Source: Heliopora coerulea (taxonomy: Eukaryota > Cnidaria > Anthozoa > Scleralcyonacea > Helioporidae). Taken from it: a stretch of DNA of 64,000 nucleotides. The notes below the pieces were generated by a model, which ran no database searches, was not told where the DNA came from, and saw nothing but the letters and a program-made list of their open reading frames with translations. Position numbers and translations under genes: made by a program. Location of the stretch: NCBI GenBank assembly GCA_030142905.1, contig JASJOG010000027.1, positions 620,001 through 684,000 of the forward strand. The letters are read 5' to 3'. Of this stretch, positions 23,047 to 34,256 are shown piece after piece (position 1 is the first letter of the stretch; each line of letters opens with the position of its first letter).

Positions 23047-23333
23047 CAGACCAAGGTGTACCAATATCTACCAATTCTGGTAAACTCCAGGGATCTTTAG
23101 CTTGTTTCTTTTTCAGATTTCTCTTTCTGTTTCTCTTTCATACCTCCATTTTGCTCTTTTATTTTGACTGGCACAGATTGGGGATGTTTTTCTGATTCGT
23201 CGCCGTAGCTGTCCTAGGACACAAGATATCATTTCTTTTGAGGAGGTAGTCTCACACAAGTTCACAACTGAATTCTGACTCAATTTCTACTTACATATCC
23301 TGGGTTATGTTGACGAAACTGATTCAGCTCCAT
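23047..23333 (-). pseudogene. Duplicate SLC34 exons 1 and 2, copy B (exon 2 frameshifted)
   Basis: Exon 1B is 23295-23333. It keeps its ATG, all 13 codons (one change, Asp to His) and the GTAAGTA donor. Exon 2B is 23047-23213 and keeps both splice sites. It is 167 bp instead of 169 because CTTCTGTTT in the functional exon is CTTGTTT here (about 23101-23105), a 2-bp deletion that shifts the frame. The segment cannot encode the transporter N-terminus on its own. Exon 1B could still splice to the good exon 2 at 14156. Confidence 0.88.
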
Positions 23334-24661
23334 TTTTCACGAGGCGTGCTGTGAAAACTGATCCAACTGTTATCCTTCCTCTACAAGAAGTGACTTCGTA
23401 AGAGTAATGTATACAAATTTATAACCATAGTGCATGATAAGAAGCCACAGTCGACACTCGTGATTGGCTCTTCATGCACCTTCACATGAACATTGCGTGA
23501 TAGCAGCATGGGAGTAATCTGGACTTTGAAGAATTCTTGTCGAGTGTGTAGGACTGATTTTAACGTAAGGAAATTAAAACGCCCCTGCTGTTTCCATTTC
23601 CAATCGCCAATATTTTTTAACGCGATTTCGTTTAAAGTCTCCATTTGAATAGCATCTCCATTTTAAAGCATTTATTTCTCGAATCTTCAAAAACGTTCAT
23701 GAATGAATTGGTGGTGACCACGAAATTTAATTTGACAAGCTCTGGTGGTGCTGTTCACGATTCGAGCTTTACAAGAAACGCTAATCCTACATCAATTTAC
23801 CAGTCTTAAATTGGGTTATCAATTCAAAGCAAATTTTGAGATACCGCAACAAATGACGATTGCGACGCTGTTGAAATTGGTTGTCCAGTAAAAGTTTGCA
23901 GTCCAGGATGCCGTAATCGAACTATAAATACCTGATGGCTGGTGACATGTAATAAGCTACATCTGCTCAGTTGGTGCGCGATGCTTGCAAATGTGAACTT
24001 GTTCTCTCGAGTGACATATGCAGTCGGCCAGTACAAAAGTCACAATATTTCACATAGATGTATATAAATGATGGTAATGTATGGTGATGACTTAACTTCA
24101 ACGTACATCGACGTTTGTCAAGCTCTTCTTCTCAAAAAGCAACTTCTGACTTCCCGGTGGGAACCTGATCCTTAAGTCATAACCTTTTAAGGAGAGAAAT
24201 AAATATTTTGTGGTTACGTTTTTCATCTGGTCTCTCGTTAGTTTTTTTTTTTCCTGTATGTCTTAAAAAGGTCTACACCTAAAGGAGATTAGAACGGCTG
24301 ATTGAAAAGATATTTAAATCGAGTAATACATTTATTCCTCTTAGTCTGGAGAGAAACACCAATTCAAAACTTGTAAAATGCATAGGCACAAACAAAAAGG
24401 CGAAAAATATTTATGCTAATAACTAGCTTTGATTATACAATGATTGATTTGACATTCCCTCAGTCGCTGTCGTCCAGGTTGTAAAAAGTCAAAGGTGATT
24501 CAGCAAGCTAAGTTATTTTTATCTGATGAACGTGTAACCACGTATGGCCATTCGAAAAGCTTGGGTTTCTTTCCATAGATTTTGTACGAATTGAAATGGG
24601 TTAAGACATGAGTTGTGTAAATTGAATTGGCCAGGCATTATATGTTAATGAAACGTTTTAT

Positions 24662-25051
24662 TTATGCAACTAATTTTAGCCTTGTGGAGTTTTGAATAAT
24701 AGTTCTCTGAATTAGCAAAAATTCCTTTGGATCGACAATAAATTCGTGCGACAAAAAAAGAACATGAACCGTTTTGAGTGGGTCCCGTATTTGTATGATT
24801 TCTAAGTATTGTTGCATGTCTTCGAAGTTTGATTTCAGATTTCTTTTAGACGTTTTAGTCTCTGCTGCAGCCTTTGTTAAGTTACATTCACGGAATATGG
24901 TCGAATTGATATGATAGTTGAATTTGATGGTGTCGTCTGTAATGGCAAGTTCCTGGCATCGTCGGAAATTTGTCGAAAATGTTGCCTCCGCAAACTGTAG
25001 TTCCCGACAAGTCACAAAGTTGAGCCATAACTTTAATATTTTATAAGCCAA
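24662..25051 (-). CDS. Unrecognised open frame, unit 2 counterpart with a different 5' part
   Basis: This 129-codon frame shares its last 101 or so residues with 15567-15977 (NYHINSTIFRECNLTKAAAE onward). Its upstream part is different, reading MAYKILKLWLNFVTCRELQF. The TAA stop and overlapping AATAAA are conserved. The break in homology near 24985 is where unit 2 departs from unit 1, so one of the two versions is chimeric. No function can be offered. Confidence 0.3.
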   Translation of the reverse strand: MAYKILKLWLNFVTCRELQFAEATFSTNFRRCQELAITDDTIKFNYHINSTIFRECNLTKAAAETKTSKRNLKSNFEDMQQYLEIIQIRDPLKTVHVLFLSHEFIVDPKEFLLIQRTIIQNSTRLKLVA

Positions 25052-25381
25052 AACTTTCTCGCATGCACGTCCCAGCGAATCTCTGACGCAGTAATGCTAG
25101 TCAACTCTCCTTATTCATTAACAACAATAGTTTTATATCTCTAAACTGAAATGTTATCACCTTCGATAAAGTTCCTAATTTAATATTATAATTACTAATT
25201 ACGTGCAAGTTCCGTCAGTCCAGTGGCGTAACGGACTATGGTCACGGTTGGAGCAACTCCTAAGAGCCCCGATCTCTAAGGGCCCCGGAATGAATTTGTT
25301 AAGACAATTGAGAATAAAGTCTTGACATGTATATCCATACTAAGAGGGGTGACGGGGGCCCCCGAACGAAACTGTCCTAAA
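25052..25381. other. Flank of the hAT insertion with a possible older hAT terminus
   Basis: There is no gene here. CAGTGGCGTAACGG at 25218, followed by GGGCCCC-rich sequence, looks like the start of another hAT-type element, but I cannot find its partner end. The last eight bases, GTCCTAAA, are the left target-site duplication of the hAT element that follows. Confidence 0.4.
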
Positions 25382-26309
25382 TAGTGGCGAAGCTGGCTGT
25401 AAATGATTGGTCATGCTATTGTGACTTCAGAGTCAGTGCGAGCGCCGAAGGCGCGAGACCCCTCTAGGGGGGTCCGGGGGCATCACCCCCCGGAAAATTT
25501 TTGAATTTTGAGTCTCGGAGATGCCATTTCCTGCATTTGAGGAAAGTTTTTATGTACTCTGAGCATCACAAAATGTAGTTTAAAGTAGGCAAAGTACAAC
25601 ATATTTTGGGCTGTTTTATCTTATGTATGTCAGAGCCTATTGCCACACTTATGGAGCACTGACAAAGCTGTGAGTGAATCTAACATAGATGGCCATGAGC
25701 AAGTCTAGCCCAAAATTACTGTTTAACTAAACACTGAAGTGGAGACTTACTGTAAGTGTAAAATGTTTACCATGATTATGCTTCAAAAAATACGTAAGTG
25801 AATTGGTCCTGAATGCTGGTTGAGTTTAATATTTAAACAGGGTGCTCATTCACCGATAGGTGGTTTTCAATGAGGCTCTGTATAATATATAAAAAAGTTA
25901 AAAAAACAAATTACATAGATTATAGTATGTTACATGCAAATAAAAGTAAAACTAAATTAAAAAATTAAGAAAAAAATGATATTGACATAGAAATAAGAGT
26001 TATATTTAAATTTAAAAAATTCCTTTTAAAACTAGAGACATTGTCTGAGTTTTTTATTTCTATATATAAATTGTTCCATTCCTTGATTGCTTGGTATATG
26101 AATCTTTGCTTTCCCCATTTACATAGGTTTACACTGAGTTCAGCTCACATCCTTCGTGGGTTTGTTCTTTGCATTTAGTCTCACTGTGAATGGCTTTTCT
26201 TTCCTTTGTCAAGATTTTTCACAAAGTTGATCACATCATACAGGCAGATATACAAATGGCATTCAGCATATCCTTCACCAGCAGTAAGTCATCACAGTAA
26301 TGAATAGCT

Positions 26310-27005
26310 TGAAAATGCCATGGAGAAACAGAATCATTGGATAAATATTTCTGACACTTAATACTGCAAGTTGTCTATTTAATCACCAAGAGGGTCATCA
26401 TATAATAATGAACCACATCAAAAATAATCTGTCTAAATATATAAATGTCATAATATTCCAGATAAGACAGGAAGTCCTTCACAAACTTGAACATGTCATG
26501 GGGAAACTGACACTTCATACAGCAACTTGTCTATGTAATCGGCAAAAAAATTCATCATGATAATGTACCATGTTAAAAATGGTTCGATTGAATGGATAAA
26601 TGTCATAATACTCCATATGATACAGGAAGCTCTTCACAAACTTGACAATGCCATAGGGAAACTGACACTTCATACAGCAACTTGTCTATTTAATAAGCAA
26701 AAAATTCATCATAATGTACCACATTAAAAATGATCTGACTGAATGCATAAATGTCATAATATTCCACATAATACAGGAAGCTTATCACAAACTTGAAAAT
26801 ACCATGGGAAAACTGAAATGTCATACAGCATGTTGTCTATTTAATCAGCAAAAAGTCATCATATAATGCACCATATCAAAAATTATCTTTCTGAATGCAT
26901 AAATGTCATAATATTCCAGATGATACAAGATGTCCTTCACAAACTTGAAAATGTCATGGTGAAACTGACACTTCATACAGCAATTTGCCTATTTAATCAG
27001 AGTTG
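26310..27005. repeat. ~152-bp minisatellite inside the hAT element
   Basis: The block ATAAATGTCATAATATTCCA recurs at 26441, 26596, 26747 and 26899, giving spacings of 155, 151 and 152 bp. A partial fifth unit lies before 26441. Each unit also contains CTTCACAAACTTGA and CATACAGCAAYTTG. It sits between the transposase stop and the element's left terminus, so it belongs to the transposon's 3' non-coding part. Confidence 0.88.
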
Positions 27006-27037
27006 GAGAGATGACGGAATGTAAGTTGACCACATGT

Positions 27038-29221
27038 TTATTTATAGAGAAAATTAAGTCTCCTTGGTTTTGCAATGAACTTTTCTGTTATCAAGTTGTG
27101 AAGCTCATTTTGGTCCTCCTTTTCCTTCAATATGTCTTTATGAATAGATATTCTGCATAAAGAACCAAGGTGTTCTTCACTCATTTTACCACGAAGATAG
27201 CTTTTCACTCTTCTCAGGCAAGAAAAGGATCTTTCCACTGATGCACTTGAAACAGCAAGGACAGCATTCAGCTTCAGAAGCTTAACCACCTCAGGGACAC
27301 TTGGGTGTAAATTAAAATGAAATATATACTGCAAGAGCTCCACTGGGCTTTCTTTGTGAAAATCAGGATGTTTGTAAATCAAAAGCAATTGGCTTTCAAG
27401 TGTTGAGATATCAAAGAGTGGTCCATGTTTGTCATTTAAGAGTTGTGATTTATTATGAGGGACATTACTTTGCCAGTGTGAGAAAAATTGAGGATTTACC
27501 AAGTCAAGAAATTCAAAGGCGGCACAATCAGCAAATCAGTCATTCAACATAGTTATAATTGTATCAATTATCTCAAAATATAGCTGTTTGTAGTTATGCT
27601 TCCTGTCAGATCTTGAAGATGGTTGTCCAACTATAGTCACTGTAACACTAAAGCAGTCATCAAAGGCTTCATCTGTGCGAATCTCAGAAAGGAAATTTAT
27701 AAAATTTTGCACTTTTCCAATTCCAAAAGAGAAATCAGTTAATCTGTTTTGGAGAAAACTGTATAATACTAATGACTGATCCAATATTTTGTTGAACAAG
27801 CACATAAAAAAGCAGAAAATGAAGCTGTTAAGGTACTGAAGTAAGCCACTTGCCTGGGTTAAGCTTGTGTCATCCCAGCTTTGAGGTTTTTCCAAAATCT
27901 CCTCCAGAACATCAACTATGGCCTGGTATTTATTAAAAATTACAGAAATTGTACGAGATTGATAATACCATCTTGTTTCACCAGGGCTTGGAATATCAAT
28001 ATCATGTGAACTAAAAAATGCCTTTCTTTTGGAGCTAACACTTGTGAAATTACTGAAGGCAATAACATTGGCAAAAAAGACTTTGACAGCTGGAATTCGT
28101 GATGCAGATTGCCACAAGACAAGGTTTAATCTGTGGGCTGCACAGTGGAAGAAAAAGGCAAAAGGGTAATCCTGACGAACAAGAGTCTGCACACCAGTAA
28201 TATGACCAGCCATTACAGTTGCACCATCATATGTCTGCATCACTAACTTTTCTTTTAAAGCATCACCATGCTTGCCCAGGATTTCCTTCACAATGGCACG
28301 TATTGCGGGTGCAGTCCTATCTTCACTTACGTTGAAAAACTTTAAAAATCTTTCAACAACTTCACCATTTCTACCCAAACGAATGATTACACTAAGTTGC
28401 TCTTTTGTTGACACATCTGTTGTTTCATCAACCTGGATACTACAGAATGTGCAATCTTTGATTTCTTGATCAATTTGATCTCGAATTACTGAATCTATGC
28501 ATTCAATCAGATCATTTTGGACGTCCGCTGAGACACCTGTAAAAACTCCTCCAGCATCTGGTCTTTCTGAACCAGCCAGCCTTCCATGCAGACGGCGCTC
28601 GAAAACGGAATCAAACTTTGCCATGCATTCTAATAATTCTCTGTAGTTACCCTTATTTAAACTTGTGCTCGATTCGTCATGGCCCCTGAACGCTAATTCT
28701 TGTCTAGCCAAATAGAGGACAGCTTCAGAAAGAGTTTTCAGCATCTCTCTGTTTTGCCTTACCTCTTCATTATGCCGCTCGACTGCCTCTCATCTGGCTC
28801 TCGAAAACGATATATCGACCCTCTGAGACATATCAAAGGTTTTCCACATTTTGTAGGCCTCCATGTGCGACTTGGCTTTCTCATGCTTGTTGCAATCGGA
28901 CAGAAAGCCTTGCATGTTGGAATAACCAGAGGATGTCTAGGTTTGCAAAAATCCAGGTCGAAAGAGCAAGCAAGGCCAGCAAAAGAGACGCTTCTTGTTT
29001 TCACTACCACATAGCCAATCCTTCTTCGTGTACCAAACATCTTGGAACGTCCTGTCCCTCGTCTTCATCGTAAGCTTCGGCATAGGTCTTTGACCAACGA
29101 TAACTTTCTGCTCGCTCACATTTCTGGCAGTAAAAGACTTCCTCAGGAGCTGAGATATAACGTCCCCGTCGGTATGAACTTCCGAAGATCCGCATGATTG
29201 ACTTTGATCCATATTCGCCAT
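27038..29221 (-). pseudogene. hAT transposase, ZMYM1-like (TTF-type zinc finger, DUF4371-like core, hAT dimerisation domain)
   Basis: A single reading frame of 728 codons runs without any indel from MANMDQSQSCG to the stop at 27038. Only three nonsense codons interrupt it: TAG at about 28937, TGA at about 28788 and TGA at 27536. In order it has a TTF-type zinc finger (WLCGSENKKRLFCWPC), the core with QELAFRGHDES and SIQVDETTDVSTKEQLSV, the C-x2-H-type FFHCAAHRLNLV region, and the C-terminal dimerisation motif SSASVERSFSCLRRVKSYLR. At least the stop before EAVERHNEEV could be a CGA-to-TGA change. ZMYM1-type genes in animals derive from such elements. Confidence 0.87.
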
Positions 29222-29619
29222 TATTCGCTATTTGTTCGCTACTAGTAGTGCTACTGAATTTTTAATAACAAGAGTCGTGCTATTACAAATGAGCATGACT
29301 TGAAGCCCAAAATTGGCAAGGTACGCATGCGCAAGGAATAATTGAGCCAATCCAATGACGCGCAAATTTCGGCCAGGTCCTGCTATCTGAGATGAGCATG
29401 ACCATGCCACAGGTCACCAAAGCATGTAACTCATCGGATAATTCACTGACGCCTCATTCGATTTTTAAAAAAAATTTCGAACCAAACTTCTATTTTCAAG
29501 CATGTTAAAAAAATTCTTAACTCAGGAATATTTTTGGTCATGCTCAGCATGACCAGCATGACCGCTAGCTTCGCCACTGCTCCTAAACTAATCTCTTGGG
29601 GAGATTCCGAATCCAACAT

Positions 29620-31369
29620 GGCGCTGAGTTATGATTCTAGTGGCACCGTAGAAAAAGCAACCTTCAACGTCGATAATTTGAATCCACACACTTTCCGACC
29701 TTATGAAGAGAACGGTGACATCTCTTATGAACACAAGCATATAAAATGGAACAATAATTTCGAAAATTTACAAAGATTCTTCTGAAATACTATTGGCGTA
29801 AGTGGCAAATAGTCGTCCCCTGGTGGAGGCTCAAAGAAGTTTACAGGCAGTGACATTGATTTGATAGCGACGTGGTATTACGGAAGACAAAAAACTCTGC
29901 TGTTTCAAGGTGGAGCGGGTCATTCGCTGAAACAATTTTTGTTAGACCTTTGTGAATCGAAAGAAACTTATACACTCACTACGGAGGTTGAATCATCGCT
30001 TCGACAAATGGTAATGTAACCACCAGCAGTTCATATTGACAATATCAACAATACCTTGGAAAGTGTTGACACATTGTCGACTGCTAACACTTCAACAATA
30101 ATGCAGCTCGAAGATTTTATTGATAGTTCCTTCTGTAAGTCACTAGGCTTGGTGAGACGTAATAGTGACAATAATTATTTGGAATCAACAGATAATTCAA
30201 CTCCTATACGGCAGTGTACTAACCGAAGTCCGACCTAAGTAGATCAAACTTCACCTTCAAGCTTTTCCCGGCTTAAAGAAAAGGTCGAAATTGAGATGGC
30301 AAAATTGTCTAGCCGAGTTACCGATCAAGATAAATTTATCAACTTATGCCAGCAAAACATTCGTAGGTTGCAAGAAGAAAATTTAAATTTAAAGTCACGT
30401 ATATTTGAGTTAGAAGGGAAAATGTCTCTCGTGAAGGGAGTAAATGAAATGTCTGCTCTGAAACAACAAGCATCTGACATTGATTCTAGTGCCAATCTAG
30501 TTGATGATGGAAGAAAATCTACACCAAATAATGATAGAAATAAAGATGCAGCGCTTGAAGTTACCTCGCAGAACAACTTAAAGAATCTCGTTAATAATCA
30601 GATGGAAATGCAAATTCGAGAATATAGACGTAAACAACAAAATGCATATCAGAAATCAAATAGTGAGTCAGGTCACAGTTTGAATGAAGGAATCCGACTT
30701 GCAATTCCTCTACAGAATGACCCAAGAGATTCTGATGGTAACCAGATGGAAAAACAGATTCGTGAATACAGAATCAAACAACAAAATGTATACGAAAACA
30801 CACAATTTAGTTGTAACCAGGAACACGATTATCATCATTCTCTTAAAACCAACGAAGCGTCAAAATATACGCAAACTGAAATTAACCATTTCCATACAAA
30901 CGTTGAGAATAAAACAAAATACATTGCTCCCGTTCACGTAAGAAAAAACCGTCGTAACCGGTCAAACAAACCTAAAAGCGTTACTCAGCAAGTGAGGGGA
31001 AATCAGAATGAATTAATTTATCAACTACATGTCAAACCTAGAGAGAAAATAAAAACCATCGCTCCCGATTATATGAAGAATTATCGAGAAAAACAATTGA
31101 AGAAAACTAACAGCGTTATTCAACTGGAAGGGGCTACTCAAACCATCCCGGTACTTGCCAATGGTGGAGGGAAAAAAACCATAACGAAGTATTTTAAAAA
31201 TAACAGACACGGAAGTACACCAAAAAATCGACATATAAATTGTAATAATTCAGCAAACCAAAACACCAATATTCCTCTTAGTTTCCAACCTCAAATGGCT
31301 CGGTTGGGGTTTCGTACATCGCACTCAACGGAGTGGTTTCAAACCACCAGACTCGTAACCTTGGTTTAG
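29620..31369 (+). pseudogene. Retroelement ORF1, coiled coil, four internal stops
   Basis: One frame stays open in sense from MALSYDSSGT to 31369, apart from stops near 29783, 29815, 30017 and 30236. The N-terminal part (SKKFTGSDIDLIATWYYGRQ) is followed by a predicted coiled coil (LCQQNIRRLQEENLNLKSRI, about 30343-30430). After it comes a basic Gln/Asn-rich region in which the block QMEMQIREYRRKQQN is repeated as QMEKQIREYRIKQQN. It is presumably the RNA-binding partner of ORF2. I know no named domain for it. Confidence 0.6.
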
Positions 31370-31379
31370 CATCATCTAA

Positions 31380-33590
31380 CCAATATCAGGGCTCTTCAAA
31401 TGCATCCAAAACCCGCTCTACCTCAAATCTAATTACGATCAATTGTTCTGAAACCACTTTAGAAACTGCTGGCTCATCTAAACCCTACGGACCTTCGATC
31501 CAGTCTGAATTTGTGCATAGTCTCCTTTTGGCCAACGTAATGTCGTTAGTTCCTAAAATTGATGAGATTAGAGCCTTCTTATCACACCATTTCTTTGACG
31601 TCCTTTTTTTTACCGAAACTTGGTTACAGGACACTGTTGATGGCAATCTGATATCCCTGGAAACCTTTAACCTTTATAGACGCGATCGTTCGTCAGGCTC
31701 ACATGGCGGCGTGTGTTTATATGTCAGTAATCAAATTATTGCCAGACATCTTGAAGATATTGAAGATCCGAACTTGGAAGTTCTTTGGCCTATATACTAG
31801 ACCCTGTCGACTACCCAGGGGCGTGCCCTGTCTAATAGTAGCTTGTATTTATCACCCTCCTTTGTCTAACGACAACACTATATTGGAGTACTCAAATGAA
31901 TCCTTGTCGAAAGTGGAAGGCCTTTTTCCAGGCTGTGCAATTATACTTGCCGGCGATCTCAACCAGTTAAACATTAAACATTTGTCAAACAGTTTCCAGA
32001 TGAAGCAATTAATTAAATCTCCAACCCGAGGCTCCAATATTCTGGATCTAGTTCTTGCAAATATTCATAGATTCTACGAGCCGAATTCGGTCGTTGTTTT
32101 GCCTCCATTTGGCCTGTCTGATCATAACTCCATCACAATTTGTCCCAAACGGAGGTCGAAGGTTTCAACCAGCTATAAAATTGTTATGAAAAGAGACACT
32201 AGACCATCCCGTAAAGCTGAACTTGGAAGGTATTTAAGTCTAATTGATTGGAATATAATAGGTACAGCAAGTACATGTGAGGAGAAGTATAATCTATTCT
32301 CTGCGATTATTACAACCGGCATGGACATGTTAATGCCTGAACGTAAAGTCTAATTTCATAAAAATGACGCACCTTGGGTAACAAAAGAGTTTAAGGAATT
32401 AATCAATCTACGTCAACATGCCTTCTTTTCGGGCAATACGGATCTTTTTAAGTTCTATCGTTACAGAGTTAATAGAACGAGGAAATCTCTTAGAGCTAAA
32501 TTTTATGCCTCATCGGTTAATTGCTTGAAAAATTCCAAGCCAAAGCAGTGGTGGTCTCTTGTTAAAAGAATTAGTGGTATGAAGACAAGTTGTAGTAGCC
32601 TGCTTTCACATCTTCAAGTGGAAAATATCGATCATTTATCCCCTTACGAACTTCCTAATCTTATTAATAACACCTTCATCGAGCCTACGAAAATATTCAA
32701 TCCAATCCGCGAAGAAGACCTTTTCACCCTAGATCAATCTATGCAAGATGACACACCAATGATTACTGCTCCAATAGCAGTCGCAACCAAATTGAAAAAC
32801 CTAGATAGCTCTAAAGCGCCGGGCCCGGACAACATCCCTAACTGGGTTTTGAAATATTATGCGGAGCTTATCGCGCATCCAATTTCCAGTGTCCTGAATG
32901 CATCGTTCCAAGAACAAAAGCTTCCTGGTGCGTGGAAAAAAGCCAACATTGTACCTATACCCAAAGTAATTCCAGTGCATGATATCAATAAACATCTTAG
33001 ACCTATATCACTTACACCAACTATTTCAAAACTTGCTGAGGAGTTCGTGGTAGAAACATATGTTGCTCCAGCCATCCTCAATATCATCGATCCTGCACAA
33101 TATGGTGGAATTTCTCGTTCTTCGGCAATTCACGCACTTATTTCAATGGTCCATGATTGGTCCAAGGCAACTGATGCAACCGGAAATACAGTTCGAGTGA
33201 TATTCTTCTATTATCGGAAGGCGTTTGATCTAATTGACCATCATATTTTATCGAAGAAGATAATCTCGCTCTCTGTGCCCACGTTTATCAAGAGATGGAT
33301 CCTGGACTTTTTAATGAATAGAATGCAACGAGTCAAATTGTCTAATGATTGTTTTTCAGAGTGGGCAGGTGTTTCTTCAGGTGTTCCCCAGGGAACTAAA
33401 CTGGGACCCTGGTTTTTTATTCTTATGATTAACGATCTTAAAGTTTCCCATTCTGGCATCTAGAAGTTTGTGGATGATACCACAGCCTCGGAAGTTGTAA
33501 TGAAAAATCATGCAAGTTCCGTTCAAAGTTCGGTCAATGATGTGGATAATTGGTCGGTTACTAACAGATTGCAACTTAACAATGCTAACG
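31380..33590 (+). pseudogene. Retroelement ORF2: EEP endonuclease and reverse transcriptase, inactive
   Basis: The endonuclease has FFTETW, AGDLNQ and LSDHNS motifs. Breaks are a frame change near 31790, TAA at 32351-32353 and TAG at 33461-33463. The reverse transcriptase motifs are SSKAPGPDNIPNW, SSGVPQGTKLGPW and FVDDTT. In motif A the expected catalytic Asp is Tyr (IFFYYRKAFDLIDH, about 33205), so the enzyme would be dead even without the stops. The frame is lost at about 33590. Confidence 0.8.
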
Positions 33591-34213
33591 ACGCCTTAAG
33601 CTTACAGTAAGAAATGCTTAAGCAAACAGGACGAAAGCTCAAAGAAATGAAGAAATTTATTAACTTAAAGCAATGAATTAAAAAACGATAAGAATACATA
33701 TAAATATTTTTGACTAATTTGTTGTCATACGTGAAACGTACAGATGATAATGGCAGAAGATTTTCTTACTCCGGTTCTAGTAAAATAATTTCTAAGTCAC
33801 GGACAGGACTGTGGCCTTAACCGAGATATCCTGAACGACACATATACTTCTTGAACGGAATCAGTCCACGTGGATCTGTGGGCGCAAATCCATAGACTGA
33901 TTGACTTCAATGGCAAAGTGTCTCGGTAATCATCGGAATACTTAGCATTCGATTCCGTCGAGAGACTCTCAGATCGTTTTCATGGAACGTGGTCGTGACG
34001 AACATCTATACCTTTTTACCGTGAACCCCTGGCTTCACTACGATTGCGACTATAGTAACAATGTAGAAGTATTCTTCAAGTCTTCAACGACATAAATTTT
34101 GCATATGGCTGCCATATGTTAACACATTGTAGGTTTGTCTCGACCAAATGTCTTTGATTTAACATCGTAAGATGTTGCCAGACTTTCTCGTGTTCCTATC
34201 CGCAGATAATGGC

Positions 34214-34256
34214 CTCTCTTTCTCTCTCTCTCTTTCTTTCTCTCTCTTTCTCTCAT
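34214..34256 (+). repeat. Shortened (CT)n tract, unit 2
   Basis: This is the remnant of the pyrimidine tract of X. The sequence jumps from AGATAATGGCC straight into CTCTCTTTCTCTC. Compared with unit 1, roughly 280 bp are missing. Confidence 0.85.

Larger units (their letters stand above)
25382..29579 (-). mobile_element. Complete hAT transposon with TIRs and target duplication
   Basis: The left terminus TAGTGGCGAAGCTGGC and right terminus GCTAGCTTCGCCACTG are inverted repeats. The flanks GTCCTAAA (25374-25381) and CTCCTAAA (29580-29587) match at 7 of 8 positions, fitting hAT's 8-bp target duplication. The 4198-bp element carries one leftward transposase gene (27038-29221) and a ~152-bp minisatellite between the stop codon and the left end. 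It has a G-rich subterminal block (GGGGGGTCCGGGGGCATC near 25458). It is young enough that its ends are almost perfect, but the transposase has three stops. Confidence 0.88.
29588..33590 (+). mobile_element. CR1/L2-like non-LTR retroelement, two ORFs, decayed
   Basis: A plus-strand ORF1 (from about 29620) is followed by an endonuclease-reverse transcriptase ORF2, cut off before the RT thumb where the X segment resumes near 33590. The hAT insertion abuts its 5' side, so the 5' end may lie in the 25052-25381 flank or be lost. No 3' tail or target duplication is visible. Confidence 0.75.

Noticed and set aside
26310..27005. CRISPR-like array
   Set aside because: The units are ~152 bp direct repeats without unique spacers, inside a eukaryotic transposon.
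27038..29221. A functional domesticated ZMYM1-type host gene
   Set aside because: It lies within intact hAT ends and a target duplication and has three stop codons, so it is a transposon copy rather than a host gene.
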